Source of the DNA: Thiomicrorhabdus sp. Milos-T2
GTDB lineage: Bacteria; Pseudomonadota; Gammaproteobacteria; Thiomicrospirales; Thiomicrospiraceae
Length of the DNA stretch: 64,000 nt
Direction: 5' to 3'
Assembly (NCBI RefSeq): GCF_000702325.1
Contig: NZ_KL370891.1
Location: 1,200,917-1,264,916 of the forward strand
In this document: positions 35,774 to 44,767 of the stretch, piece after piece
How the letters are laid out: every line of letters starts with the position of its first letter
Position numbering within the stretch: the stretch's first letter is position 1
The notes under the pieces: generated by a model
What the model was told of the DNA's origin: nothing
What the model saw: only the letters and a program-made list of their open reading frames with translations
Databases searched by the model: none
Translations under genes and position numbers: made by a program

Positions 35774-37150
35774 ATGAAAATGACTTGGTTTTCTTTTAAA
35801 GAAGAATCTAACCTGTTAATTAGATTGGCTTTTCCAATATTATTAGCGCAACTTGCGTTAACCGGTTTAGGTGTGGTTGACACCATTATGTCAGGAAGAG
35901 TGGGGACTAATGATTTAGCGGCTATTGGGCTAGGCACAAGTATTATGCTTCCAGTCTTTATGTTTGCTACCGGTGTTTTATTAGCAATTACCCCAATTAT
36001 TTCAAAGGCAAAAGGTCAAAATAATACAAAAGCTATCCCATTGTATTTGTTTCAAGGGTTATGGCTAGCCTTACCTTTAGGAATCACTTCTCTAGTGATA
36101 CTCATGAACCTGGACTGGTTATTAAATTTACTCTCTTTAAACGCTCAAGTTTATCAATTAACCCAAGATTATCTTTTTTACATCGCCTTTGGTATGCCAG
36201 GTGTTGCACTTTACCAAGCGTTAAGATTCTTTTGGGAGGGACTAGGTAAAACGTTACCGACCATGTGGATTAGTTTTTTAGCTTTACTGCTAAATATACC
36301 GCTCAATGCCGTTTTTATTTATGGATTAGGGCCGGTAGATGCTATGGGTGCTGCCGGATGTGGTGTTGCAAGCACACTGGTTATGTGGGCGATGTTTTTT
36401 ATTGGTATGGTGTATGTATTAAAAAATTCAGAATATAAACCGTACTTAAAAGATTACAAAATTCTTAAATTACAAACCTGGAAAATCAACTGGCAGGAAG
36501 GTATTAAACCTATTTTAGCTCTTGGTATACCAAACTCTTTAGCTTTGCTCTTTGAAGTGAGTCTTTTTAGTTTTATCGCGGTATTTATAGCCCCCTTAGG
36601 AACAATGATTTTAGCGGCTCATCAAATAGCACTCAACTTTACCTCCTTGACATTTATGGTACCGCTTAGTTTGGCCATGGCGTTAACAGTAAGAGTAGGC
36701 TATGGCTTTGGTGAAGCTAATCGCAATAAAGTTCATATAACCCTTTTTACAGGTTTCGTATGGGCAATTTTTATTGGATCTGTTTTAGCCTCAATCAGTT
36801 TTATCTTAAGAGTTCAAATTATTGAAATTTATACCTTTGATCAACAAGTTTTAGTGATTGCCTCAATTTTATTGATTTTTGCGGCAATGTATCAGGTTTT
36901 TGATGCCGTTCAAGTATGTGCTGCTGGGGCTTTAAGAGGCTTTCATGATACAAAGATTACTATGTGGGTTACTTTAATCAGCTATTGGGGAATTGGTTTA
37001 GGGCTGGGTTATATCTTTACGTATACCAATTGGATTGTAGAGCCTATGGGAGTTCAAGGCTTTTGGCTTGGGATTGTTTTAGGGTTAATTTTAGCGGCTA
37101 TTTTGCTTAGCCTACGATTAAGACAAATTTATTATGTTCACTTTAAGTAA
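35774..37150 (+). CDS. MATE family multidrug/sodium antiporter
   Basis: This 458-residue inner-membrane protein has about 12 helices. It starts with the MATE pattern NLLIRLAFPILLAQLALTGLGVVDTIMSGRVG (in parts) and has the second-half repeat IPNSLALLFEVSLFSFIAVFIA. Family members export cationic drugs in exchange for Na+ or H+. It is NorM-like in length. The last 17 bases overlap the YchJ frame. Confidence 0.93.
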   Translation: MKMTWFSFKEESNLLIRLAFPILLAQLALTGLGVVDTIMSGRVGTNDLAAIGLGTSIMLPVFMFATGVLLAITPIISKAKGQNNTKAIPLYLFQGLWLALPLGITSLVILMNLDWLLNLLSLNAQVYQLTQDYLFYIAFGMPGVALYQALRFFWEGLGKTLPTMWISFLALLLNIPLNAVFIYGLGPVDAMGAAGCGVASTLVMWAMFFIGMVYVLKNSEYKPYLKDYKILKLQTWKINWQEGIKPILALGIPNSLALLFEVSLFSFIAVFIAPLGTMILAAHQIALNFTSLTFMVPLSLAMALTVRVGYGFGEANRNKVHITLFTGFVWAIFIGSVLASISFILRVQIIEIYTFDQQVLVIASILLIFAAMYQVFDAVQVCAAGALRGFHDTKITMWVTLISYWGIGLGLGYIFTYTNWIVEPMGVQGFWLGIVLGLILAAILLSLRLRQIYYVHFK

Positions 37151-37565
37151 TCTAATTACAAAACAAACACTAGACCCCGCAGATTCATGTTTGTGCGGCA
37201 GTCAAAAAAGGTATTGTGATTGCTGTCTGCCTTTTCATTTGAATGAGACAACACCCAATACTGCCGAACAGCTTATGCGATCTCGTTTTTGTGCTTTTGA
37301 ATTGCACCTAACAGATTACTTAATTAATACCTGGGACAAAGCTACCAGGCCTGGTAACATTGAATTTACGCCAGGTTTACATTGGACTAAGTTGGTTATT
37401 AATGGCAAAAAACAAGGGCGTAAAAAAGATCAACAAGGCTGGGTTACGTTTATTGCTTACTACCAAATTGGAGCTGATCAGGGCTGTTTGCATGAAAAGA
37501 GCTTTTTTAAACGTAATCAAGATGGTAACTGGCAGTATGTGGATGGTGAAATAAAAAATGAATGA
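37134..37565 (+). CDS. ychJ: YchJ family protein (UPF0225)
   Basis: This 143-residue protein has the N-terminal cysteine cluster DSCLCGSQKRYCDCC, a SEC-C-like zinc-binding motif, then the family core EQLMRSRFCAFELHLTDYLINTW. The rest is a small alpha/beta domain ending in FFKRNQDGNWQYVDGEI. The function of the family is not established. The ATG at 37134 overlaps the MATE gene by 17 bases, suggesting coupling. An exact iterated palindrome lies in the middle (TRPGN). Confidence 0.88.
   Translation: MFTLSNLITKQTLDPADSCLCGSQKRYCDCCLPFHLNETTPNTAEQLMRSRFCAFELHLTDYLINTWDKATRPGNIEFTPGLHWTKLVINGKKQGRKKDQQGWVTFIAYYQIGADQGCLHEKSFFKRNQDGNWQYVDGEIKNE
37344..37355. repeat. Iterated palindrome ACCAGGCCTGGT
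   Basis: Exact copy in ychJ, with flanking T and A giving 14 bp. Confidence 0.9.
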
Positions 37566-37596
37566 TCACCAGAAGAATAAGAATTTACTTCAGTTA

Positions 37597-37725
37597 TCAT
37601 TCTCCCTCTTTGTTTTTAAAAAACTTATATAAAAACCACATGGCTAAACTCACGACAATAATACTTACACCAAGTAATCCCAATGTAATTAACAGCGCAG
37701 AACCTACACTTTCCATATTAGGCAT
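37597..37725 (-). CDS. Small single-helix membrane protein (42 residues)
   Basis: This short frame starts MPNMESVGSALLITLGLLGV, has one strongly hydrophobic helix (about 9-33), and ends in a basic tail KFFKNKEGE. An excellent AAGGAG lies 10 bp before its ATG. It fills a region with no other gene, between ychJ and the SPOR gene, on the opposite strand to both. The layout (short periplasmic N-terminus, one helix, lysine-rich end) recalls small accessory subunits of membrane complexes, but no family is recognised. Confidence 0.65.
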   Translation of the reverse strand: MPNMESVGSALLITLGLLGVSIIVVSLAMWFLYKFFKNKEGE

Positions 37726-37820
37726 ATTTATCTAACTCCTTAGTCATGTTTCAGTATCTTTTTTAATCAAAGCATTTTACAATAATTTTAATTACAGCTT
37801 AGGTAAATCATTTAAATATT

Positions 37821-39020
37821 ATGTCGCTTACTATTTCAGAACTAGAATCAGAAAGAGCCAAAATTCTTGAAGAAATCGAATCTAAAGCTAGCAAGATTTC
37901 TCAAAAAGCCCCTTCAAAAGAAAATTCCCCCTCATTAAATGATTGGTTAAATGCCGCAGAGGATGTTATGCCAGAAAAACCAGAACGTAAACCTAAAGCG
38001 AATTATAGTAACCAGCTTCTTTCTAGCCCTAATTCAAATAACAAGTCATCCATTATCGGCGTAGTTATTATGCTGTCTTTATTTTTGACTATTTTGGGTG
38101 TTATTTATATTGCCTACACCAGTATTCATAAAGAACTTCAAGAAGTACTTGCAGCCAAAGAAGAGAGTATGGCTAAAATTCAAACACTTGAAAGTGATAT
38201 GAAAAACCTAAGTGAAGTGGTCGCATCGGGTGGAAAGTCTGAACTATTTACCCAATTAGAAAATAAAGTCGTTGCGTTAGAAATAAAGGTATCTCAATTA
38301 CAGACTGCAATGAAAGGCCTTAACTCAACTAAAGTGTCTATAGCTTCTGATTCAACCTCCTCAACAACTTCAAAAGATATTGAAGATTCAGCTGCGACTA
38401 TGGCTTTAGAGACCCAAAGCAGCACAAGTCAAAATATCGTAACAGAAGCCGTTTTAGATCAAAAATTAAAGGTTTACACTCAACAGCTTGAATCCAAGAT
38501 TGATAAAAAATTAGAGATTATACTTGAGCATTTAAAAAATAACGGCGATTCAATAAATGCCGTTCCAATGATAAACTCGTCAAAATTAAAGCCTACTGAA
38601 AAAAGTGCACAAATAGAAACCCCTACGGTTAAAACAGTTAATACTCCTGTTATTGACGAACCTTTAATCAAACTTGTTAAGAGCACAACGAGTCCAGCGG
38701 CTCCTAAAGCACCCAAAGCTCCAGTAGTTAGTACTTCAAAAGATGTTAATTGGTTATTACAACAGCCTAAAATGCACTATATTTTACAGTTAGCAAGTAT
38801 GCCAGATGCTGATTCTCTTAAAAAGATAGTGAGTAAAAACCAACTAAAAGACACTAAAGTATTACCGCAAACGCGCAATAATCTAACTAACTATGTTTTA
38901 GTCTCTGGTTCTTTTGCAGACAGAGCGAAAGCTAATGCTTTGGCAAAAGAAATTAAAACCAATACAGGAATTACTCCCTGGATTCGTAAAGTACGCGATT
39001 TATCATCACGCATCCAGTAA
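37821..39020 (+). CDS. SPOR domain membrane protein
   Basis: This 399-residue bitopic protein has a cytoplasmic N-terminus of about 70 residues, one transmembrane helix (about 73-96, IIGVVIMLSLFLTILGVIY), a coiled-coil stretch (about 100-165), then low-complexity serine/threonine and PAAPKAPKAP linkers. The C-terminal SPOR domain (about 318-395) begins MHYILQLASMPDADSL and contains YVLVSGSFADRAKANALAKE. SPOR domains bind denuded septal peptidoglycan, so a cell-division or envelope role is likely. It is not clearly FtsN or DedD. Confidence 0.85.
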   Translation: MSLTISELESERAKILEEIESKASKISQKAPSKENSPSLNDWLNAAEDVMPEKPERKPKANYSNQLLSSPNSNNKSSIIGVVIMLSLFLTILGVIYIAYTSIHKELQEVLAAKEESMAKIQTLESDMKNLSEVVASGGKSELFTQLENKVVALEIKVSQLQTAMKGLNSTKVSIASDSTSSTTSKDIEDSAATMALETQSSTSQNIVTEAVLDQKLKVYTQQLESKIDKKLEIILEHLKNNGDSINAVPMINSSKLKPTEKSAQIETPTVKTVNTPVIDEPLIKLVKSTTSPAAPKAPKAPVVSTSKDVNWLLQQPKMHYILQLASMPDADSLKKIVSKNQLKDTKVLPQTRNNLTNYVLVSGSFADRAKANALAKEIKTNTGITPWIRKVRDLSSRIQ

Positions 39021-39065
39021 AACTTAATTCGATAGAGTTAGTTAGGAATTAGGGTAATTCAGAGT

Positions 39066-39088
39066 TAGGCCAAAGTTCTCTTGGCCTA
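39066..39088. other. Hairpin after the SPOR gene
   Basis: TAGGCCAA and TTGGCCTA form a perfect 8-bp stem with a 7-base loop but no T run. The rest of 39021-39290 shows no gene. Confidence 0.5.
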
Positions 39089-39290
39089 GTAATCACACTC
39101 AGTCACTTCATTAATAAGCTTTTCACTTTGGCTGTATTGCCTTGCACAAATAAATAAGCATTAAGAAACATAGCAATTACAGCTCAGCATTACAACAATA
39201 AATCGTTTTTAAGCTTGTAAGGTTATGTGATGAATTTGAGAAATAAGGGTAAAAACTAATCGATAACTAAAATGACATTGGTTAGTAGAA

Positions 39291-40838
39291 TTAGCTTCGG
39301 TTAACGGGTAGATTCACAACAAACCGTACCCCTTTAAATGGCTTATTAAGATAGGTTTCAATGTTTTCAGCATAAACATTACCGTTATGAAAGTCTGCAA
39401 TGAGTTTTACTATATACAATCCCAAACCTAAGTGTGTCTCTTCAGCTTGGTTCAGCGTTCTCATTGAAGTCATGCCATCAAACACTTGATTTTCATACCC
39501 TTCAGGCAAAAATTCACCTGAGTTCATTACTGAAATTTGGATATTATCACCTAATAGTTTGCAATGAACAGTAATGGGGATTTTATTGTCAGAAAAATCC
39601 GCGGCATTACTCAGTAGCTTATCCATTAACTGTTCAATCATAAAACCATCACCGCACAATTGAACACTATCTGGAATACTGCATTGGTAGTCTAAATGCC
39701 AATTTGTGTGCAAGGTTTGAGTGTTTTGCAGATAGTGATTTAGCATTACGCCTATCGGAAAATTTTCAGGCTCTTGACTTTGTAGACTGTCTTCAATACT
39801 CGTTGCCTCTGAAAGAGAGCTAATAATCTGTTTTAATTGAGCTAATGCATGTTGAGCATACCCTAATTGAGGGTTATCACTCCCTTGTTCTAATAATGAT
39901 AAGGCCATAGAAAGACGATTTAACGGATTATGAATTTCGTGACGCAATGTTTTAGGTAGTTGCTTTAGATAACGTTCATAAGCACTTAACTGCTTAAGCA
40001 TTTCGTGAATATGATGTCTAAGGTCTGAAAGCTCGTCGTTATAAACCAAAGTCCGTTTATCTGGAAAAGTTAACTCTGTAATACGACCTTGACTACTAAA
40101 AGTACGTTTCACATCATTGTCTAAGCGTATGATTCTATTTGATAAAGAGGCCGTATGTATCAAGGCACCAATAATGACAATCAAGAAAATAAAGGCACCA
40201 ATACCAATTAGTCTATAAAAATAGTTTAGGTTGTGACTAAAAAGTGTTTCCATTCTTTGTTCTAAAACAATTGCTCCTATAATTCTCCCTTTAATAATCA
40301 ATGGGGTAGATGACATCAATGAAATTGGCTGCTGGTTATCATCCATTCGATATTGTTGAACGGTTTTGCCTGCTAAAGCCGTTGTGATTAGCTTATGTTC
40401 AGGAGTCGCACTTTGAGGATATGGATAGGGTAAAGAGTAGGGCAAGAAAGTGGCTAACGTTTTAATCAATATCTTACCTGATGAAGTGAATAGATCAACA
40501 GACTTAGTTGGTTCATGATCGGGAAGTTGTCCCACTACATAAGTGGTTTGGCGGTTTTCATTCACAACCCATAAAACTGAATTCGTTAAATTTAAATGAC
40601 TTAAACGGGTAGGCATTCCTGATTGTATCTGAAGCGCCCAAAGATCGGTTCTATTTTCTAAAATAAGAGCTAGGTTTTCTACCGTTTGTTCTTGAACAAT
40701 CGCTTGATTATTCAACATGATACGATGTAAATCTATGGCAAAACGATAAGCTAGAAAGGGGAGTATTGTCAACAATAACAATAAGATAAAGAAACGAGTT
40801 CTTATGGATAATCGTAAGCCATGATGGGAGATAAGCAT
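39291..40838 (-). CDS. Sensor histidine kinase
   Basis: This 515-residue membrane sensor has helix 1 at about 16-34, a periplasmic sensing region of about 175 residues, and helix 2 at about 209-229. A HAMP-like linker follows. The phospho-acceptor is His300 in LPKTLRHEIHNPLNRLS. The HATPase domain has the N box LLSNAADFSDNKI and the G2 box HLGLGLYIVKLIADFHNG. The signal is unknown. The response regulator gene lies 53 bp upstream on the same strand, so the two form an operon. No other regulator is adjacent. Confidence 0.92.
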   Translation of the reverse strand: MLISHHGLRLSIRTRFFILLLLLTILPFLAYRFAIDLHRIMLNNQAIVQEQTVENLALILENRTDLWALQIQSGMPTRLSHLNLTNSVLWVVNENRQTTYVVGQLPDHEPTKSVDLFTSSGKILIKTLATFLPYSLPYPYPQSATPEHKLITTALAGKTVQQYRMDDNQQPISLMSSTPLIIKGRIIGAIVLEQRMETLFSHNLNYFYRLIGIGAFIFLIVIIGALIHTASLSNRIIRLDNDVKRTFSSQGRITELTFPDKRTLVYNDELSDLRHHIHEMLKQLSAYERYLKQLPKTLRHEIHNPLNRLSMALSLLEQGSDNPQLGYAQHALAQLKQIISSLSEATSIEDSLQSQEPENFPIGVMLNHYLQNTQTLHTNWHLDYQCSIPDSVQLCGDGFMIEQLMDKLLSNAADFSDNKIPITVHCKLLGDNIQISVMNSGEFLPEGYENQVFDGMTSMRTLNQAEETHLGLGLYIVKLIADFHNGNVYAENIETYLNKPFKGVRFVVNLPVNRS

Positions 40839-40891
40839 CTAATTGTAATGTCCTAAAATATGAACCTAGCCGTATAAACTTAATCGCAACA

Positions 40892-41602
40892 TTAAGACTT
40901 ATCTTGCCAACTATAACCACGTCCATATTCATTGTGAATTAAATTAAATTCAGGTGTGATTTTTTTGAATGCATTTCGAATTCGGCAAATGTGAGTATTA
41001 ATGGTGTTTCTCTCAACAACGCCTTGTGTAGAGGACTGAAGTGCATCATAAGAGATAACACTACTTTCACCCGCCATAGCAAACTGCTTCAGCATTTCAA
41101 ATTCTGTAGCGGTTAAATCCAAAGGTTTGTCATGCCAATAGGCTTTAAACTGCTCAGGAGCAAGTTCAAGATTTACTATTTTTGATTTTTCATCATTTGC
41201 ATTATTGGATTTTGGAGCTCCGGTAATGCGAAGTAAGTTTTTAACCTTCACTATTAATACATTAAGACTAATCGGTTTAGGCAAGTAATCAATCGCACCT
41301 AAAGCATGACCCGTGTAAATATCAAATTCAGACTGTCTTTCAGATAAAAATATAATAGGGATAGGTTGATTATAATTTAATAGATGCTTAGCTAAATCAA
41401 ACCCTCCATCAACCTCAGAACCTAAGATAATGTCTGAAATAACTAAATCAGGCAAGGATTCTGCAAAAGACGCTTCTGCATCTTCTCGATTAGTAAAAGG
41501 AGTGATTGTAAAACCTTGCTGTTTAAGCGCTTCAACTAAGCTGTTTAGTTGGCGTTCATCATCTTCTATAACGGCAATTTTATAATCGGTGTATTGCATC
41601 AT
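40892..41602 (-). CDS. OmpR-family response regulator
   Basis: This 236-residue protein has a receiver domain with the acidic pocket Glu13-Asp14-Asp15, phospho-acceptor Asp57 in DLVISDIILGSEVDGG, and Lys109 in DYLPKPISLN. The C-terminal winged helix carries LTATEFEMLKQFAMAG and RNTINTHICRIRNAFKKI. The DNA-binding loop is close to the family standard. It is partnered with the sensor kinase downstream. It lies 85 bp after the bicupin gene and may control it. Confidence 0.93.
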   Translation of the reverse strand: MMQYTDYKIAVIEDDERQLNSLVEALKQQGFTITPFTNREDAEASFAESLPDLVISDIILGSEVDGGFDLAKHLLNYNQPIPIIFLSERQSEFDIYTGHALGAIDYLPKPISLNVLIVKVKNLLRITGAPKSNNANDEKSKIVNLELAPEQFKAYWHDKPLDLTATEFEMLKQFAMAGESSVISYDALQSSTQGVVERNTINTHICRIRNAFKKITPEFNLIHNEYGRGYSWQDKS

Positions 41603-41687
41603 GTATTCCTAATTTAATATATCAAAGACATCTGTTTGTAATTTTAAGCACTTAAAACTCGAACAGTATCATATCTTGTCTTCGACC

Positions 41688-42635
41688 TTATCGAATGTAT
41701 TGAAAGTCTAAAACCTGCATATTCATAATAATTCCAGCATCCTGAATAGGTAGAACAATGGCATCCTCACCAGAATCATTATGATGTGAGTGCCACCAAC
41801 CAGGAGGCGTTACAAATGCTGAGCCTGGTGTCCACATTGCCTTAATAGGGTTAATAATTTCACCATTTTCATCAACGTCTTTACCAATCATTGTATACGT
41901 TTCTGGCCCAGCACTAACACAAAAATCTAAAGCAATTGAATTATGACGGTGTGCTTTTTGTACAACGCCAGCAGGTAAAACATTATAAAGCGCCCATAAT
42001 GTATGGGTTAATGTCATTGTTTGCGGGAAGTGTGGATTGGATAATAAAAACCCCGTTCTATTTCTACCTTCAGCTACTTTTCTAATATCGTCAAGCTCTT
42101 TACATAAACGTTCTTTAGTGTAAAGAACAGGTTGAAAACGCTCACTAGAAGGCTTAACACCTAAATAATGCAATAATGGAGCATCATTTACCCAATAAAT
42201 AGCCGTGTCTTCGGAAGCGGTATGAAGGGCATCTGGCACACCTGGTAAAGTAAATAAATCTCCAGTTTTCCATTCAATGGTACCGTGTTTCATTTGGGTA
42301 CGACCTGATCCGCGAATGATGTAAAACATTTGTGACGTCACTGACGCATCGGTTTTAATGGTATCTCCAGTTGAAATCTTAATGTAATTAGCCATTAAGT
42401 TTGGAGAGGTAGCGGGATAATCGGTTTCTAATTGTTTAGATAAATCAAATGGAACAATTCGAGTCTCACCACCTTGGTGTAATTCACTAGGGTAATCAAT
42501 AACATCGATTTTAGGCATAGGAGGGTTAACAGCAGACATATACTCTTTTACTTCAGCCTGGTGTTCCCATTGCTGTTGCGCGGCTTCTTGAATTTGTTCA
42601 ATATTTAGTCTATTCATAGTTTTATTCAACATCAT
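41688..42635 (-). CDS. Bicupin protein, gentisate dioxygenase-like
   Basis: This 315-residue protein has two cupin barrels. The first (about 95-160) has TSQMFYIIRGSGRTQ and GDLFTLPGVPDALHTASED. The second (about 215-300) has the metal-binding pattern QKAHRHNSIALDF followed by PPGWWHSHHNDSGEDA. Gentisate 1,2-dioxygenases and their relatives share this layout, but no other aromatic-degradation gene is near, so the substrate stays open. The start may be ATG 42635, 42632 or 42617; none has a clear ribosome-binding site. It lies between rpoN and a two-component system, all on one strand. Confidence 0.75.
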   Translation of the reverse strand: MMLNKTMNRLNIEQIQEAAQQQWEHQAEVKEYMSAVNPPMPKIDVIDYPSELHQGGETRIVPFDLSKQLETDYPATSPNLMANYIKISTGDTIKTDASVTSQMFYIIRGSGRTQMKHGTIEWKTGDLFTLPGVPDALHTASEDTAIYWVNDAPLLHYLGVKPSSERFQPVLYTKERLCKELDDIRKVAEGRNRTGFLLSNPHFPQTMTLTHTLWALYNVLPAGVVQKAHRHNSIALDFCVSAGPETYTMIGKDVDENGEIINPIKAMWTPGSAFVTPPGWWHSHHNDSGEDAIVLPIQDAGIIMNMQVLDFQYIR

Positions 42636-42710
42636 TAAATTAATATATTAATATTATAAAAGCACCATTGTGAAAATACTAATTATCTGAGCTATCAAAT
42701 GGTGAGAATA

Positions 42711-42724
42711 TATAGAATTCTATA
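42711..42724. promoter_or_regulatory. Possible operator palindrome ahead of the bicupin gene
   Basis: TATAGAATTCTATA is a perfect 14-bp palindrome in the leader of the bicupin gene, 76 bp from the first ATG. It could be a regulator site; nothing identifies the binder. Confidence 0.3.
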
Positions 42725-42738
42725 CTGTGGGAAGGAAG

Positions 42739-42773
42739 TAAAAAACCACTATTTTAAAAGGTTTATAGTGGTT
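42739..42773 (-). terminator. rpoN terminator
   Basis: On the minus strand AACCACTAT and ATAGTGGTT form a 9-bp stem followed by TTTTTAC, 70 bp after the rpoN stop. Confidence 0.8.
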
Positions 42774-42843
42774 ATAAACAAAACGTAATGTTCAAAGGGA
42801 GTTTTGTATGAGATGTATACTCGTATAAAGCGCTCTTTAAGTT

Positions 42844-44346
42844 CTAAAACTTAAATTTATTTAACTTTTTACGTTCGCTAGAAGAAGGGATTTTTAGAGC
42901 TTCACGGTACTTGGCAATCGTTCTTCGAGCAACAACAATCTCTTTTTCTTCGAGTAAGCTCATTAACTTGCTATCACTTAGGGGTTTTTTAGGGTCTTCA
43001 CCATCAATTAACTCTTTGATATGGGCTTTAATCGAAATAGCAGATTGATCCGCACTACCATATTGGCTAACCCCTGTAGAAAAGAAATACTTCAGCTCAA
43101 ATGTTCCCCGAGGGGTTTGAATATATTTTTGATTGGTCGCACGAGAAATAGTTGATTCATGTAACTCTAAATGGTCAGCAACTTCTCTTAAAACAAGCGG
43201 CTGCATAGCATGCTCGCCTTCTTCAAAAAAGCGTTCTTGTTTTTCAACAATAAATTTACCAACTCTTAATAGCGTTTCACCACGACTATGAATGCTTTTT
43301 ATCAAGCCCTTAGCCTCAATTAACTGTTCTTTAATCTGCTTAGACTGGTCATTGTTTTTAATACTACCTGCCAAATCAATGTAAGCACTATTTATAGAAA
43401 GTCTAGGGAAGGCGTTGCTATTTAATTCAACCAACCACCCATTTTTCGCTCTTTTTAGTCTTAAATCAGGAACAATGACTTCAGATTGAGTGCTTGAGAA
43501 ATCACGACCAGGACGTGGATTTAAAGTTTGAATCAGCTTAATTAAATGAGAAAGCTGCTCATCATCTAAACCGTAAAGCTTTTTAATCCTTTTTGAATCA
43601 TGAAAAGATAACCAATCAAAATTCTCTGTAATAAGTTGAATCGCCGTCATAACATAAGGCGTTTTAGGCTGATTGGCTAGCTGAAGTAAAAGACTTTCTT
43701 GCACCGTTCGAGCACCGACACCTGTGGGTTCAAATTGTTGTATAACCGTTAAAACAGCTTCGACTTCTGCTTGTGAAGTGATGATACTCGGTTCATTATC
43801 TGAAATAGATTTATTGATATCTTCTAATGAATTAGATAAGTAACCTTCATCATTAATATCATCAATTATGTAAGAAGCAATAACCGATTCATTATCATCC
43901 CAAGGGTAAATATCAGACTGCCAGTAAAGGTGGTCATGCAATGATTCTTCAGAGGCGGTATAGGTTTCTGCGCTAGTATATTCTTCATTGGATTGATTAG
44001 AAGAGGGTGTATGGTCGGTATAAACTTCTTCCCAATCATAATCAACTTCTAAATCATCTTTGATATTGTTGGATTCATTAATATCCAGAGGAGCTTCAAC
44101 CTCATCTTTCTTCTCTGTTTTATCTTCTTTAGAAGTATCTTGAGGGTTTTCTAATTCTTCAGTTTCTTCGTTTTCCTGGTCAAACTCTTCACCAATCTCC
44201 AGCATGAAGTTTGTCTCAAGAGTCGCATCAATTGTCTGTTGAACTTCAAGAGCAGAGTACTGCAATATTTTGATCGACTGCTGTAATTGAGGGGTCAGTT
44301 TTAACTGCTGACCCATGTTAATTTGTAAGCCGGGCATTAGTGCCAT
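42844..44346 (-). CDS. rpoN: RNA polymerase sigma-54 factor
   Basis: This 500-residue sigma factor has the glutamine-rich activator region I at the start (LQINMGQQLKLTPQLQQSIKILQ), an acidic region II (about 50-125), the core-binding region III, a helix-turn-helix (LRLHESTISRATNQKYI type, read here as LELHESTISRATNQKY), and the RpoN box ARRTIAKYRE near the end. It lets polymerase use -24/-12 promoters with enhancer proteins. The usual neighbours lptB, hpf and ptsN are absent on both sides. A MITE lies 45 bp upstream of its start. Confidence 0.96.
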   Translation of the reverse strand: MALMPGLQINMGQQLKLTPQLQQSIKILQYSALEVQQTIDATLETNFMLEIGEEFDQENEETEELENPQDTSKEDKTEKKDEVEAPLDINESNNIKDDLEVDYDWEEVYTDHTPSSNQSNEEYTSAETYTASEESLHDHLYWQSDIYPWDDNESVIASYIIDDINDEGYLSNSLEDINKSISDNEPSIITSQAEVEAVLTVIQQFEPTGVGARTVQESLLLQLANQPKTPYVMTAIQLITENFDWLSFHDSKRIKKLYGLDDEQLSHLIKLIQTLNPRPGRDFSSTQSEVIVPDLRLKRAKNGWLVELNSNAFPRLSINSAYIDLAGSIKNNDQSKQIKEQLIEAKGLIKSIHSRGETLLRVGKFIVEKQERFFEEGEHAMQPLVLREVADHLELHESTISRATNQKYIQTPRGTFELKYFFSTGVSQYGSADQSAISIKAHIKELIDGEDPKKPLSDSKLMSLLEEKEIVVARRTIAKYREALKIPSSSERKKLNKFKF

Positions 44347-44391
44347 ACTGAAGAAAGCTCCTCAAAAATTAGAATAGTAAAAACAAATATT

Positions 44392-44595
44392 GAGACATTT
44401 GCTCGAGATAGGTGCGAAAGAAAAATGAGGTAAAATTTTCCTGATTGCGGCGGAAAACACAGGGAATAGCTAGCTATTCTAAAGTTGTCGCCCAACGGAA
44501 GTGCCCTTGGGGTTCAACAAAAATCAGGTGGATTTTTACCCTCAAGGGGCACCTAGAACCATTTTTACTCGTACATACTCTCGTGCAAAGGTCTC
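44392..44595 (-). mobile_element. MITE copy 7 (204 bp, orientation B)
   Basis: Its left end is altered (GAGACATTTGCTCGAGATAG) while the right end is standard (CTCGTGCAAAGGTCTC). The centre GAATAGCTAGCTATTC is followed by the CGCCCAACGGAAGTGCCCTTGGGG cassette and the CCTCAAGGGG module. ATATT precedes it and ATATA follows. It lies in the rpoN upstream region, which holds no other feature I can name through to 44767. Confidence 0.87.
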
Positions 44596-44767
44596 ATATA
44601 ATAGATATAATAATCAAAATAATTATAAAACGTAAGCTAAAACTACATTTACGGCATGAAATTCGCTCATAGCCATAAATCGTTGCTTAAAACTACTCAG
44701 TTTTTTTAAGAAAAAGCCTGAATTAATAAGAGATTCAAGGTTTATTAATCAGTTTAGAGGATACAAA

